Shown here: positions 54,158 through 62,340 of the stretch, piece after piece | Layout: each line of letters starts with the position of its first letter | Position numbering within the stretch: position 1 is the first letter of the stretch | Assembly (NCBI GenBank): GCA_021804785.1 | Contig: JAJZGY010000007.1 | Coordinates: forward strand, 1-62,340 | Length of the DNA stretch: 62,340 bases | DNA from: Pseudomonadota bacterium | GTDB taxonomy: Bacteria; Pseudomonadota; Alphaproteobacteria; Micropepsales; Micropepsaceae | Direction: 5' to 3' | Program-made: the position numbers and the translations under genes | The notes under the pieces: model-generated | The model's input: only the letters and a program-made list of their open reading frames with translations | Database searches by the model: none | What the model was told of the DNA's origin: nothing

Positions 54158-54388
54158 ATTTTTGTCAAGTAAATCAAGTCGTTATGACTTGTCCACCGGT
54201 TGGCGGCTCTTCGCTTTTCACGCTTACATTTTCCAGCCCGAAATAATGTAAGCACTGCGTAAGTAGTTGAGAGAAGAGGCGGGGCGGTTCCAGCGTGTTT
54301 GGGCGGGCATCCTCGCCCTGTCGTGCTCCCAACTGCCTGCGCCTGTGGGTACAATGTCATGCCGGCAGCCTTGAACTAGCCCCACTCG

Positions 54389-54420
54389 CTATTAATATAT
54401 ATGTCGATATACTTTAATAG
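54389..54420 (+). promoter_or_regulatory. AT-rich promoter with inverted repeat before the second fic gene
   Basis: CTATTAA (54389-54395) and TTAATAG (54414-54420) are exact complements flanking an AT-rich core, 26 bases before the GTG start. The product has a C-terminal winged helix, so autoregulation is plausible. Confidence 0.45.
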
Positions 54421-54446
54421 TTGTAAGATTAATTAAAGGATCTCTT

Positions 54447-55622
54447 GTGACGAGCGGAGAGAACCAAAGGCTCGGGGCACATGTTGAAACGAGCGCGGGA
54501 GGCGAGCGCGTGCGCGCCTATGTGCCTGCCCCGCTGCCGCCAAATCCGCCGCTCGAACTCGGACGGTTCATGCAGGTCTACGAACGTGCCATCGCCGCGG
54601 TCGGGCGCCTCGACGGCGTGACGACGATCCTGCCTTCCACGCCTTTGTTCCTCTACATGTACGTCCGCAAGGAGGCCCTGCTGTCCTCTCAGATCGAGGG
54701 GACGCAATCCTCGCTGTCGGATCTGCTGCTGTTCGAAAATCACGAGGCGCCGACGGCCCTTCTCGACGACGTCACCGAGGTCTCGAACTACGTTGCGGCG
54801 ACCCTGCATGGTGTCTCCCGGATGCGGGGCGGATTTCCCCTGTCGCTCCGGCTGATCCGCGAAATGCACGCCATCCTGCTCAAGTCGGGACGGGGCGCTG
54901 CAAAGCAACCGGGCGAGTTTCGCCACTCGCAGAACTGGATCGGCGGGACCCGGCCCGGCAACGCGCTGTTCGTGCCGCCGCCGCCGAACCGGCTGGACGA
55001 ATGCCTCGATGCGCTCGAGCGCTTCCTGCACAGCGAGGATGCGGCGCTGCCCCCGCTCATCCGGGCGGGCCTGGCCCACGTCCAGTTCGAGACGATTCAC
55101 CCTTTTCTCGACGGCAACGGGCGCCTGGGTCGGCTGCTCATCACGCTGATCCTGTGCGAGGCGGGGGTGCTGCGCGAGCCGATCCTCTATCTCAGCCTGT
55201 TCCTGAAATCCCGGCGCGACGACTATTACCGGCTTCTGCAGGAGGTCCGCCAGGCTGGGACGTGGGAGACCTGGATGGAGTTCTTTCTGACCGGCGTCGC
55301 GGAGACCGCCGAACAGGCCGCTGCGACAGCGCGTGATCTGATCGCCATGTTCGGTGCTCACCGACTTGAGATCGCCGGCCTCGGCCGCGCGGCCCCATCC
55401 GCGCTCCGAGTCCACGAATTGATGCAGGCTAGCCCGATCGTCACCATCCAGACTGTTTCCGAGAAACTCGCCGTTTCGTTCCCGACCGCCAGCACGGCGC
55501 TGGATAACCTCGCCAAGATCAACATCGTGCGCGAGACCACGGGACGGCGACGCGGCCGGATTTACGCCTATTCCGACTATCTGGCCTTGCTCGAGCGCGG
55601 CACCGGCCCACTACCGATATGA
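54447..55622 (+). CDS. Fic protein with C-terminal winged-helix domain
   Basis: A 391-residue Fic protein of the common bacterial layout: Fic N-terminal domain (LELGRFMQVYERAIAAVGRL), inhibitory helix SSQIEG (80-85), Fic core HPFLDGNGRLGR (218-229) and a C-terminal winged helix (VSEKLAVSFPTASTALDNLA). It probably AMPylates a target and may repress its own promoter. GTG 54447 has AAGGATC upstream. It lies 700 bases from the other fic gene, on the opposite strand, with a different domain order, so they are not recent duplicates. Confidence 0.92.
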   Translation: MTSGENQRLGAHVETSAGGERVRAYVPAPLPPNPPLELGRFMQVYERAIAAVGRLDGVTTILPSTPLFLYMYVRKEALLSSQIEGTQSSLSDLLLFENHEAPTALLDDVTEVSNYVAATLHGVSRMRGGFPLSLRLIREMHAILLKSGRGAAKQPGEFRHSQNWIGGTRPGNALFVPPPPNRLDECLDALERFLHSEDAALPPLIRAGLAHVQFETIHPFLDGNGRLGRLLITLILCEAGVLREPILYLSLFLKSRRDDYYRLLQEVRQAGTWETWMEFFLTGVAETAEQAAATARDLIAMFGAHRLEIAGLGRAAPSALRVHELMQASPIVTIQTVSEKLAVSFPTASTALDNLAKINIVRETTGRRRGRIYAYSDYLALLERGTGPLPI

Positions 55623-55979
55623 AAGGTTGAGACTTTTGTCCCCGGGCCGCCGCGTACCGAATATCCTGGCTTTGGACCCATCGATTTGCCCGCAATAAGA
55701 TTTACAGGGATCTCCCAGACGCGGAGCTAGGTCGCTCGTGAGGATACGGCGCGTCACGGGTGGCGATCCGCCTCGGCTTCAAAATGAATCGTTGGACATT
55801 TCAATTTGTCTCACATGAGGCACCAGGTGGCGTCCACCTGCCTGATGGGCCAAGGATGAACCAGGTGTTGGCGTCTTCCACCGGAAGCGGGAACGGAATC
55901 GCATCCGGGACTGACACAGGTGGCCGCGATGTCCAGGCTTGGCTGGCGTAGGTACGGTTTCTGTGTCACTTGGAAACTG
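55623..55979. other. Gap, no gene seen
   Basis: About 360 bases between the second fic gene and the convergent hydrolase. Short frames only; nothing with a ribosome site or recognisable family. Confidence 0.5.
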
Positions 55980-56756
55980 TTACTTGTCAGCGTGTGTGCC
56001 GATCCAGCGCAGGATCCAGTTTGCGACTTCAATGTTGTTGGTGTCCTGCATCATCATGTGTGTGTTGCCGTGGATGCCAACCAGAGGCAGTTGGATCAAG
56101 TCGACCTTTCCGCCTTCCTTGTTCGCTGCCGCGGCAAAGGATTGGCAAGCCTTGAGCCGCGGCGCCCAAATCGGCGAGGCTTGGATAAAATCACCCCAGA
56201 CAATAAGAACTGGAATGTGCAGATAGGGGCGCAGGTCGCCTCGGGCGTCCGGTTCGATTGCCACAATAGCGGCAATTCCCTTGGTGCTGAGTTTGGCTGT
56301 TTGGAAAGGGTAAATGCCAAACTTGGAGTGTGAAACCAACACGGTACGGGCCAACTGCACCGCGCCGATGGGAAATTTCATGCCGGCAAAGCGGGGGCCA
56401 AAGCGGAACAATACCCACGCCTGCTCATGGCTGGCGGCAAAGACTTTGGGCAGATCCGAGCGTGGTTTGAGGCTCAGCCTAAAGGCATTGATCGCATCGA
56501 TGCGGGCTCCTGAGCGACCACGGCCGGCCTGGTCAACAACATAGGTCGGATAGCCCCCGCGCACGAAATACTGTGCCCAACCCATGCGGCCATGGGGTGA
56601 CGTGCCCCAGGTGGCCCCGCTCAAACAGCAGCCGTGAATCAAGACTAAAGACAATGGCTTTGCGTCGAGAGGGACCGGGTACTGCACGTACATCTGGTCG
56701 ACTATGATCGTGCCCGACGCGTCCGCTGGCGGGGCGGAGGACTGCAAGGCGATCAT
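55980..56756 (-). CDS. Alpha/beta hydrolase, shortened
   Basis: A 258-residue alpha/beta-hydrolase. The oxyanion strand VLIHGCCLSGATWGTSP, the segment PTYVVDQAGRGRSG, the nucleophile region VLVSHSKFGIYPF, the acid strand IPVLIVWGDFI, and the catalytic His in VGIHGNTHMMMQDTNN are visible. Between SHEQAWVLFRFGPRFAG and the nucleophile elbow, relatives have about 40-50 more residues, so an internal in-frame deletion is likely. No signal peptide or ribosome site is clear at 56756, so the 5' end may also be lost. Activity is doubtful. Confidence 0.7.
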   Translation of the reverse strand: MIALQSSAPPADASGTIIVDQMYVQYPVPLDAKPLSLVLIHGCCLSGATWGTSPHGRMGWAQYFVRGGYPTYVVDQAGRGRSGARIDAINAFRLSLKPRSDLPKVFAASHEQAWVLFRFGPRFAGMKFPIGAVQLARTVLVSHSKFGIYPFQTAKLSTKGIAAIVAIEPDARGDLRPYLHIPVLIVWGDFIQASPIWAPRLKACQSFAAAANKEGGKVDLIQLPLVGIHGNTHMMMQDTNNIEVANWILRWIGTHADK

Positions 56757-57325
56757 AGATCAGGGTGACTTTCGTTCTCCGGCGCGTGTGCTCATTGTTT
56801 TCCGGGGGCAGCAGTGGGGGCATGGAGCCGGGGCTTCTTCTCAGCGCGACCTGCGATGGCACACCCGTTCGTGACGGGCGCGTTGGCGGTGCGCGGTGCC
56901 ACCGGTTGCAAGTTGGGCTCTGTTCTGCCAGTGCCAGCCGCTTTCCGCATTTCTCGCGCAGATCACCGGTTTGGCAGCTGTTGCGGTACCAATCGCAGAA
57001 ATCATCAAAGGCAAAGCGATAGCCCGGCAGGGGATCAAGACCAGCACGATGGCTGGCGCACTGCCCCTCAGGATAAGAGAAAACGCCGTCCAGCTCCGCC
57101 ACGCTATGGGCAGACCTGCACCATCTGCTCGGCAATGGTGGCGCCGCCTTGCTGAATTTCAGACAGCGCCGCGCGTCATTGCTCTGTGGAAGAGGTAATT
57201 CTAGGTAACATGGATGGTGATCAGAAAGGCGCAATAAGTCGCCCTCCGGCTCACGCACACCCCGGACGCAGGCCGGTCAGCCACCGGCTATAGGTCCAGG
57301 CGTAAAAGAAAAGCCGACCGCTGCC
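56757..57325. other. Gap, no gene recognised
   Basis: About 570 bases. A long minus-strand frame (to 57258) exists but its composition (Arg/Pro/Ser/Cys-rich) looks like antisense of GC-rich DNA, with no family match. It may hold the lost 5' part of the hydrolase gene. Confidence 0.45.
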
Positions 57326-57643
57326 TTACGGCGCCGAGCTCCGGCGCAGTCCGTCGAGGAAAAATTTGAGCCCGCCGATAACGATGAGCCCACCGACGAA
57401 CGCCATGATGGTTAAGACATGCGGCAGTGATGCCGGGAACATCGCCATCACGCGGTTGAAATGGCCGGTGGAGGTCAAGAGCGCCGGCCCCATCAGCTGC
57501 AGCCCCAACAGCATAACCATGAGGCCGAACATGTGCTGTGGCTCGGACGGGACCTGGCGCCGCTCATAGACGCCTGACCTGCGCCAAAGACGAGAGCTCG
57601 TTGAATAGCCAGGGAAATAATACGCATTGCGGACGCTACGCAT
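57326..57643 (-). CDS. Small membrane protein, function unknown
   Basis: A 105-residue protein with a basic, Tyr-rich N-terminal 30 residues and two membrane helices (MFGLMVMLLGLQLMGPALL and VLTIMAFVGGLIVIGGLKFF). The start at ATG 57643 has GGGAGG five bases upstream, which supports it as a real gene. It lies downstream of the LysR gene on the same strand, 116 bases away. No family recognised. Confidence 0.6.
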   Translation of the reverse strand: MRSVRNAYYFPGYSTSSRLWRRSGVYERRQVPSEPQHMFGLMVMLLGLQLMGPALLTSTGHFNRVMAMFPASLPHVLTIMAFVGGLIVIGGLKFFLDGLRRSSAP

Positions 57644-57759
57644 AAATCCTCCCATGAACTTTTATCGTTCTTGGGACAAAACCTAGCACAAAATGTCGCA
57701 CGTGCACGACCTTTTGTCGCAGATTCGATAAAAATCGACTCCAAGCCGCGGCAAGATCC

Positions 57760-58665
57760 TTATGGCCGGTTCGACGACCTGAGGAATTCGATGAAGGCGC
57801 GCAGGGGTGGGGGAACCAGCGTTCGGCTGGAGTAATAGAGAAACGGTCCGGAAAAGCGCTGCCACCAGGGCTCCAGGACCGGTTCCAGCGTTCCGTTGGT
57901 AAAATGTGGGCGGAGCCAGTCCTCAAAGATGTAAACGATACCGCAGCCGGCCACTGCCATGTCGATGGCAAGGTCGGTGGTTCGCCCCGCACGGGTCACC
58001 AGCTGTCCAGTGGGCTCGATCCGGACTGTTTCGCCGTCGCGATCGAACTCCCATGGGGCCAGGGCCCCTTGGCTGGTTCGATACCCAAGACAGGCGTGAC
58101 CCAGCAGGTCTCGTGGATGTTGTGGCCGGCCGCGGCGGGTGAGATAGGCTGGCGATGCTGCAGCCGCGAAACGCTGCTCGCGTGGTCCGATTGGGACGGC
58201 GATCATGTCCTGCTCCAGTCGTTCGTCATACCGGATGCCGGCGTCGTAGCCGGCTGCCAGCACGTCGACGAAGCTGTCCTCGGCCGTGACCTCCAATCTA
58301 ATGTCAGGATAGGCCGCGACGAAACCCGGCAGGATGGCCGGCAGTACCAGACGGGCGACGCTCACAGGAACGTTCAATCGCAGCGTCCCGGCCGGCCGGT
58401 CACGCAACTCCCCAAGCGAGTCCAACGCTGCGTCCACTTCACGTAATGCTGGGCCCAGCCTTTGCAGAAGTCGCTGACCGGCTTCCGTTGGCGCAACGCT
58501 CCGCGTCGTACGGTGCAGCAAGCGAACGCCAATGCGCGACTCAAGCCGGCGCACTGCATCGCTCAGTGCCGAGGCGCTGGCCCCACTGGCGCGGGCACCA
58601 TCCCGGAAGCCGCCTTCACGGGCCACCAGCACAAAGGCACTAAGGTCGGCAAGATTGGTTTTCAT
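57760..58665 (-). CDS. LysR-family transcriptional regulator
   Basis: A 301-residue regulator. The winged helix is DLSAFVLVAREGGFRDGARA with GASASALSDAVRRLESRIGV; the effector domain follows (LRLNVPVSVARLVLPAIL, AGYDAGIRYDERLEQDMIAV). ATG 58665 is the family start; the frame to 58728 adds unlikely residues. It is divergent from an aldo/keto reductase with 95 bases between the starts, the classic arrangement in which a LysR protein activates its neighbour. The dyad at 58666 is a candidate binding site. Confidence 0.93.
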   Translation of the reverse strand: MKTNLADLSAFVLVAREGGFRDGARASGASASALSDAVRRLESRIGVRLLHRTTRSVAPTEAGQRLLQRLGPALREVDAALDSLGELRDRPAGTLRLNVPVSVARLVLPAILPGFVAAYPDIRLEVTAEDSFVDVLAAGYDAGIRYDERLEQDMIAVPIGPREQRFAAAASPAYLTRRGRPQHPRDLLGHACLGYRTSQGALAPWEFDRDGETVRIEPTGQLVTRAGRTTDLAIDMAVAGCGIVYIFEDWLRPHFTNGTLEPVLEPWWQRFSGPFLYYSSRTLVPPPLRAFIEFLRSSNRP

Positions 58666-58696
58666 TATCCGGATTTTCGTACAACCTGTTCGGATA
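58666..58696. promoter_or_regulatory. Candidate LysR operator in the divergent promoter
   Basis: TATCCG (58666-58671) and CGGATA (58691-58696) are exact complements 19 bases apart, between the divergent lysR and aldo/keto reductase starts. Confidence 0.35.
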
Positions 58697-58760
58697 TTAG
58701 TCAGTTGTCGGACGGCTGTCCTGTGCAAATCTCCATACCCTAATGACAGGAGGTTTCTCT

Positions 58761-59654
58761 ATGCGGCAGACATCGCAGACCCGCGACTTCGTCCTCGGCG
58801 GCCGGCGGATACGGCGGCTCGGCTACGGCGCCATGCAACTGGCGGGGCCGGGGGTCTTCGGTCCGCCCAAAGACCGGGGCGCCGCCATCGCCGTTCTGCG
58901 CCATGCCGTGGCAAGCGGCGTCAACCACATTGATACCAGCGACTTCTATGGCCCGCACGTCACCAACGAGATCATTCGCGAGGCCCTCTCACCCTATCCT
59001 GATGATCTCATCATCATCACAAAAATCGGCGCGCGACGTGGCAGCGATGGGGCATGGCTTCCTGCCTTGTCGGCGGCGGAGCTGAAAGGCGCCGTGCACG
59101 ACAATCTGCGTCATCTTGGTCTCGACACGCTGGAGGTGGTCAATCTGCGGGCCATGTTCGATCCCCACGGACCTGCCGAAGGTTCACTCGAAGCGCCACT
59201 CGCGGTCCTCGCTGAACTCCAGCGCCAGGGTCTCGTACGCCAGATCGGGCTCAGCAATGTGACACCGGCCCAAATTGCCGAGGCGCGACGTATCTGTGAC
59301 ATCGTCTGCATCCAGAACCACTACAATGTGGTGCATCGTACGGATGACGCGCTAATTGATGAATTGGGTCGTGCGGGTATTGCCTATGTGCCGTTCTTTC
59401 CGCTCGGTGGCTTTGCCCCGCTGCAGTCCCAACGCCTCTTTGATGCTGCACAACAATTGGGGAAACCGCCCATGCAGGTTGCGCTTGCGTGGTTGCTGCG
59501 TCGCGCCTCGAACATACTTGTCATCCCAGGTACGTCCTCGGTTTCCCACCTGAAGGAAAATCTCGGCGCCGCCAACCTAACACTGCCGGATGAGATCGCC
59601 GTTGCTCTCGACGGCATCACGCACGCAGTTATTAAACCCTCCACAACGATATGA
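58761..59654 (+). CDS. Aldo/keto reductase (YdbC-like)
   Basis: A 297-residue AKR. Visible are RRLGYGAMQLAGPGVFGPP, the Asp/Tyr segment HIDTSDFYGPH, the Lys segment IITKIGARR and the C-terminal IPGTSSVSHLKENLGAANL. The usual active-site His segment is replaced (VVNLRAMFDP), as in the YdbC group, which includes pyridoxal reductases. ATG 58761 has ACAGGAGG seven bases upstream. It is divergent from a LysR regulator that probably controls it. The substrate is unknown. Confidence 0.92.
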   Translation: MRQTSQTRDFVLGGRRIRRLGYGAMQLAGPGVFGPPKDRGAAIAVLRHAVASGVNHIDTSDFYGPHVTNEIIREALSPYPDDLIIITKIGARRGSDGAWLPALSAAELKGAVHDNLRHLGLDTLEVVNLRAMFDPHGPAEGSLEAPLAVLAELQRQGLVRQIGLSNVTPAQIAEARRICDIVCIQNHYNVVHRTDDALIDELGRAGIAYVPFFPLGGFAPLQSQRLFDAAQQLGKPPMQVALAWLLRRASNILVIPGTSSVSHLKENLGAANLTLPDEIAVALDGITHAVIKPSTTI

Positions 59655-59698
59655 ACTACTCTGTTGACGAAAGAGGCCTGAAGTGATTCGCTTTTGGC

Positions 59699-60625
59699 AT
59701 GAGAAAGGACGATGTCCGCAAACTGGATCATGCCACGCTGGAAGCGATGCGCATCCGAGCGGTGCGCAGCGTGCAGGCTGGGGAGCGTTGAAGGCGAAGC
59801 CGCTTTTGGGCTGGCCGTGCAAACTGGATGGGCGCGCCATGCAATGGGTTTACGCACGGTGACGCAGAAGAGTCCGTTGCAGTTGAAGTTCGCGTTTGCG
59901 TTGTGGAGGCGAGATGGTGGCAAAGCTGATCGCGGACAGGTTCGGCGTCACGTTGAATGCCAATTCGGTTGGCCGGCTGCTGACGCAACTCGGCATCACC
60001 CGCCAGAAGCCTTTGCACCGTGCACGGGAGTGCGACAGGGCTCTGGTCGAGCAATGGCTCAAGAAGGAGCATCCGAAGATCAAAGCCCTGGCGCAGGGTG
60101 AAAAGGCCGAGATTTTCTTCGGCGACGCCGCCCATATGCGTTCCCACCATCACGCAGGGCGTACTTGGGGCAAGAAGGGTGAACGAAACCACGGGTGCAC
60201 GCCATCCCCTGAGCCTGATCTCGGCAATCAGCGCGCGCGGCCAGATGCGGTTCATGATCAAGCAAGCAGGCGGGGTCATTGCTGCGGTATTCAGCGAACT
60301 TTTGAAGCGCCTGTTCGTCGGCGCAAACCGCCCGGTCTTTCTAGTCGTCGATCGCGGACCTGCCCACATTTCCGAGAAGACCAGAGCTTTTGTCGACAGC
60401 CTGAACGGCAGACTGCGGCTGTTTTATCTTCCGCCCTACTCGCCCGACCGCAATCCCGATGAACTGGTCTGGAAGCACCACGAAGCCGATACTGTCGGCC
60501 GCATGGCGGTCACCGGCAAAGCAGATTTCAACGCCAAGGTCCGCGCTTCCACGCGCCAGTTGCAGAACGATCCGGATAAAATCCGCTCCTTCTACCCAAA
60601 GCCATCCCTCAGATATGCCGCGTGA
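59699..60625 (+). mobile_element. IS630-family transposase, broken by frameshifts and a deletion
   Basis: The N-terminal start [19 protein letters not shown] runs from ATG 59699 to a stop at about 59791, cutting into the HTH. The middle continues in another frame (AKLIADRFGVTLNANSVG, LVEQWLKKEHPKIKAL, IFFGDAAHMRSH) and the end in a third (LVVDRGPAHISEKTRA, LFYLPPYSPDRNPDELVW). At least two frameshifts and a deletion of most of the N-terminal domain make it inactive. It is a different lineage from the IS630 piece at 51760. Confidence 0.88.
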
Positions 60626-60970
60626 ATGTGCATCTATTTATGAACGGATTAATGGTACGCCGGCCTGAGTCATTCCCGCTAAGCCTGCACGCTCTGTTTG
60701 GCATGGGCAGCGGCCGCATTCCGAAATGTATTTGAGCGTGGTGGAATCCAGTCGTTTCTAACCTCCGATATACTCAGTCGGGAGGAAATCCGATACTCCA
60801 TATCTCCCGCAGAAAATTGTCGTTTACACTCTTTTCCATAAGTGCACGAGCCGTCATCCTTTGTTGCTCCTGCGCGCCGAAGCCGCTCGAACCGCCGACT
60901 GAAAATGCGTATGTGGAGCCAAGTCAGTGCTTGCTGGGTGTAGAAATGTGTTCACACGAATGAGTATGAA
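60626..60970. other. Gap, no gene seen
   Basis: About 345 bases between the IS630 remnant and the YjbR gene; probably the right border of the accessory region. No inverted terminal repeat was identified by eye. Confidence 0.45.
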
Positions 60971-61333
60971 ATGACCTATGAGGAATTCAACAGCTTCTGC
61001 CGCGCACTACCTGCCACTACTTATGTCATTCAGTGGGGTGGGGCACATGTGTGGAAGGTTGGTGGAAAGGTGTTTTCGATCGGCGGCAGGCAGAACGATC
61101 AGCCGAGTTTTACTTTCAAGGTGAGCGATGTGGCCTATGAAATGCTCAAGGAACAGGCGGGTTTGCGTCCGGCCCCCTACCTGGCCTCGCGGGGTATGAA
61201 ATGGATCCAGCATTACGCCAAGCCCGGATTGAGCGATAACGAGCTACGCGATTACATCCGCCGGTCGCACGTCATCGTCGCGCTGGGACTGTCGAAAAAG
61301 CGACGGGCAGAACTTGGTCTTTTGAGTAAATAA
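60971..61333 (+). CDS. MmcQ/YjbR-family protein
   Basis: A 120-residue protein with the YjbR/CyaY-like fold: TYEEFNSFCRALPATT, HVWKVGGKVFSIGG, LASRGMKWIQHYAKPGLS and LRDYIRRSHVIVALGLSKK match the family along its length. Members are small cytosolic proteins annotated as DNA-binding; the biological role is unclear. The start at ATG 60971 gives the family N-terminus. It is monocistronic. Confidence 0.9.
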   Translation: MTYEEFNSFCRALPATTYVIQWGGAHVWKVGGKVFSIGGRQNDQPSFTFKVSDVAYEMLKEQAGLRPAPYLASRGMKWIQHYAKPGLSDNELRDYIRRSHVIVALGLSKKRRAELGLLSK

Positions 61334-61755
61334 TACACGGCAGATCTGAGACGCAGGCGTCGTGGAAGTGGCGGCGGAGATTTCCAGTTTTGGTAGACCG
61401 GCCCTGAACGCCAAGGTCGGTGATGTACAAGACGCCCATTGCCGGGATCTTGAGCGCCGCTTTGGGGGGACGGTCTTGGTCTGCCTCCTTACACGGGCGA
61501 TCCAAAGGCCGAACCAGGCATGGCCCGCAGAACAGCTTCCGAGCTTCACTGTCTCGCATTCAGGTTCCGCCGACGACGTGAGCCCGAAGGCATATGCCGC
61601 TATTGCAATTTGGCGCGATTTGCCCCGACAGTCTCTTGATCGGCAGGCCATCGCACATCGCATGTGTGGCGATAAAGGCAGAGTTTGCAGTAACGAGCTG
61701 AACGGATTGTTTCGGGCCTTGTCTGGATGCATGGGCGCGATCCCCGGGAGGCAAG
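61334..61755. other. Gap, no gene recognised
   Basis: About 420 bases. Open frames run on both strands (plus 61362-61790, minus 61244-61732) but none has a recognisable domain or ribosome site; they overlap each other and real genes. Confidence 0.45.
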
Positions 61756-62220
61756 ATGGGGAGAAACCCTGTGGCAGCGTTGAGTGCTGACGAGCTTTCG
61801 GAGCTCATCCGCGATGGCGTGCCGCTGGTCGGCGGCATGGGGGTTGTCGTCGAGACCGTGGGCGAGGGCACTGTACGTCTCCGATTACCCTATCGTGACG
61901 AATTCGTTCGGCCCGGCGGGACACTCACCGGTCCGGCATTATTCGCCCTCGCCGATGTAGCGCTCTACGGCGCGGTACTGAGCCTGATCGGCCGCGTGGA
62001 GCTCGCCGTCACGACCAGCATGACCGTCAACTTCCTCCGTCGTCCTGCTCCAATGGCAGTGGTAGCAGAGGCGCGCATTCTGAAGCTCGGAAAGCGGCTC
62101 GCCTATGGTGAGGTGCTGCTGTGGTCCCAATGTGAAAGCGAGCCAGTGGCCCATGTCACTGGTACCTATTCGATTCCGCCCCATGATCAGGTCGTACTGA
62201 CGGCATCGTTCATCGGGTGA
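61756..62220 (+). CDS. PaaI-type hotdog thioesterase
   Basis: A 154-residue hotdog-fold protein. The family signature appears as RPGGTLTGPALFALADVALYGAVLS, here in two blocks (PGGTLTGPALFALAD and ALYGAVLS), with the catalytic acidic residue in ALADVALY. It is followed by TTSMTVNFLRRPAPMAVVAEAR. It would hydrolyse an acyl-CoA, often an aryl-acyl-CoA or a stalled intermediate. ATG 61756 has GGGAGG four bases upstream. It is the last gene in the window. Confidence 0.93.
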   Translation: MGRNPVAALSADELSELIRDGVPLVGGMGVVVETVGEGTVRLRLPYRDEFVRPGGTLTGPALFALADVALYGAVLSLIGRVELAVTTSMTVNFLRRPAPMAVVAEARILKLGKRLAYGEVLLWSQCESEPVAHVTGTYSIPPHDQVVLTASFIG

Positions 62221-62340
62221 CTGTAGTCCGAGATGTCACCCGCGAAGCTGCGGGAGCATGTCTCCAGCACAACAAAGTAGCAATTGTGGCTTCCGTGTCA
62301 TCTGGAGGTGCGGTGAGGACGTCAGGTGCAGCCAGCGCGT

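Noticed and set aside
53940-54158. Minus-strand open frame starting MERTIGIEPVT
   Set aside because: It is antisense of the tRNA-like 3' end and the istA fragment; not a gene.
56533-57258. 241-codon minus-strand frame
   Set aside because: Composition is that of a shadow frame, it overlaps the hydrolase in another frame, and no domain is visible.
61362-61790. 142-codon plus-strand frame
   Set aside because: No recognisable domain or ribosome site, and it overlaps the thioesterase start and minus-strand frames.

Overview
The window looks like a chromosomal segment of a GC-rich alphaproteobacterium. The evidence is a GcrA cell-cycle regulator beside argD-argF-hslO, a perfect GTTC-N7-GTTC LexA box in front of an imuA-imuB-dnaE2 cassette, an initiator tRNA with the A29-U41 variant, and a CYP153-type P450. 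The genus cannot be read from the sequence alone.

Layout, core part (about 1-42.9 kb). Positions 1-2.8 kb hold two aldo/keto reductases flanking a decayed short-chain dehydrogenase. Then come a CHAP-domain exported hydrolase, a low-complexity exported protein, a PLP-dependent sulfur amino acid enzyme with a foldable leader, tRNA-fMet with a terminator, an unknown exported protein, a Rieske oxygenase and a two-repeat M16 peptidase. 12.2-17.7 kb is the SOS mutagenesis cassette. 17.7-23.4 kb has a TPR/aspartyl hydroxylase-like protein, a beta-lactamase-fold esterase, an acyl-CoA dehydrogenase and an acyl-CoA ligase. 23.6-26.0 kb is a keto-acid decarboxylase divergent from an Lrp regulator. 26.0-28.8 kb holds a GPH transporter and a tandem TetR protein with two DNA-binding heads. 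29.0-31.8 kb is phoR-phoU-phoB. 32.9-36.8 kb is gcrA / argD-argF-hslO. A DUF2189 membrane protein and CYP153 follow, with a 33-bp inverted repeat just upstream of the P450 gene, then DedA, a small membrane protein and an M3 peptidase.

Accessory part (about 42.9-60.7 kb). It begins directly behind a tRNA-Gly gene with a 55-codon stump of trbB (conjugative ATPase). It then carries a DUF4143 ATPase, a tRNA-Tyr remnant, a block of five exported proteins in one direction (45.9-50.6 kb), decayed IS21 and IS630 elements, two Fic proteins of different architecture, a tRNA-like 3' end, a shortened alpha/beta hydrolase, a LysR/aldo-keto reductase divergent pair and a second broken IS630. This reads as an eroded integrative element or an integration hot spot. 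A YjbR-type protein and a hotdog thioesterase end the window.

The most novel-looking items are the five-gene exported cluster (OmpA-type anchor, LolA-like, Ig/carboxypeptidase-regulatory-like and two small exported proteins), the winged-helix-Fic fusion with a repeated TTTAAG/CTTAAA array in its promoter, and the long perfect inverted repeat before CYP153. All functional statements rest on motif recognition by eye; no database search was run.
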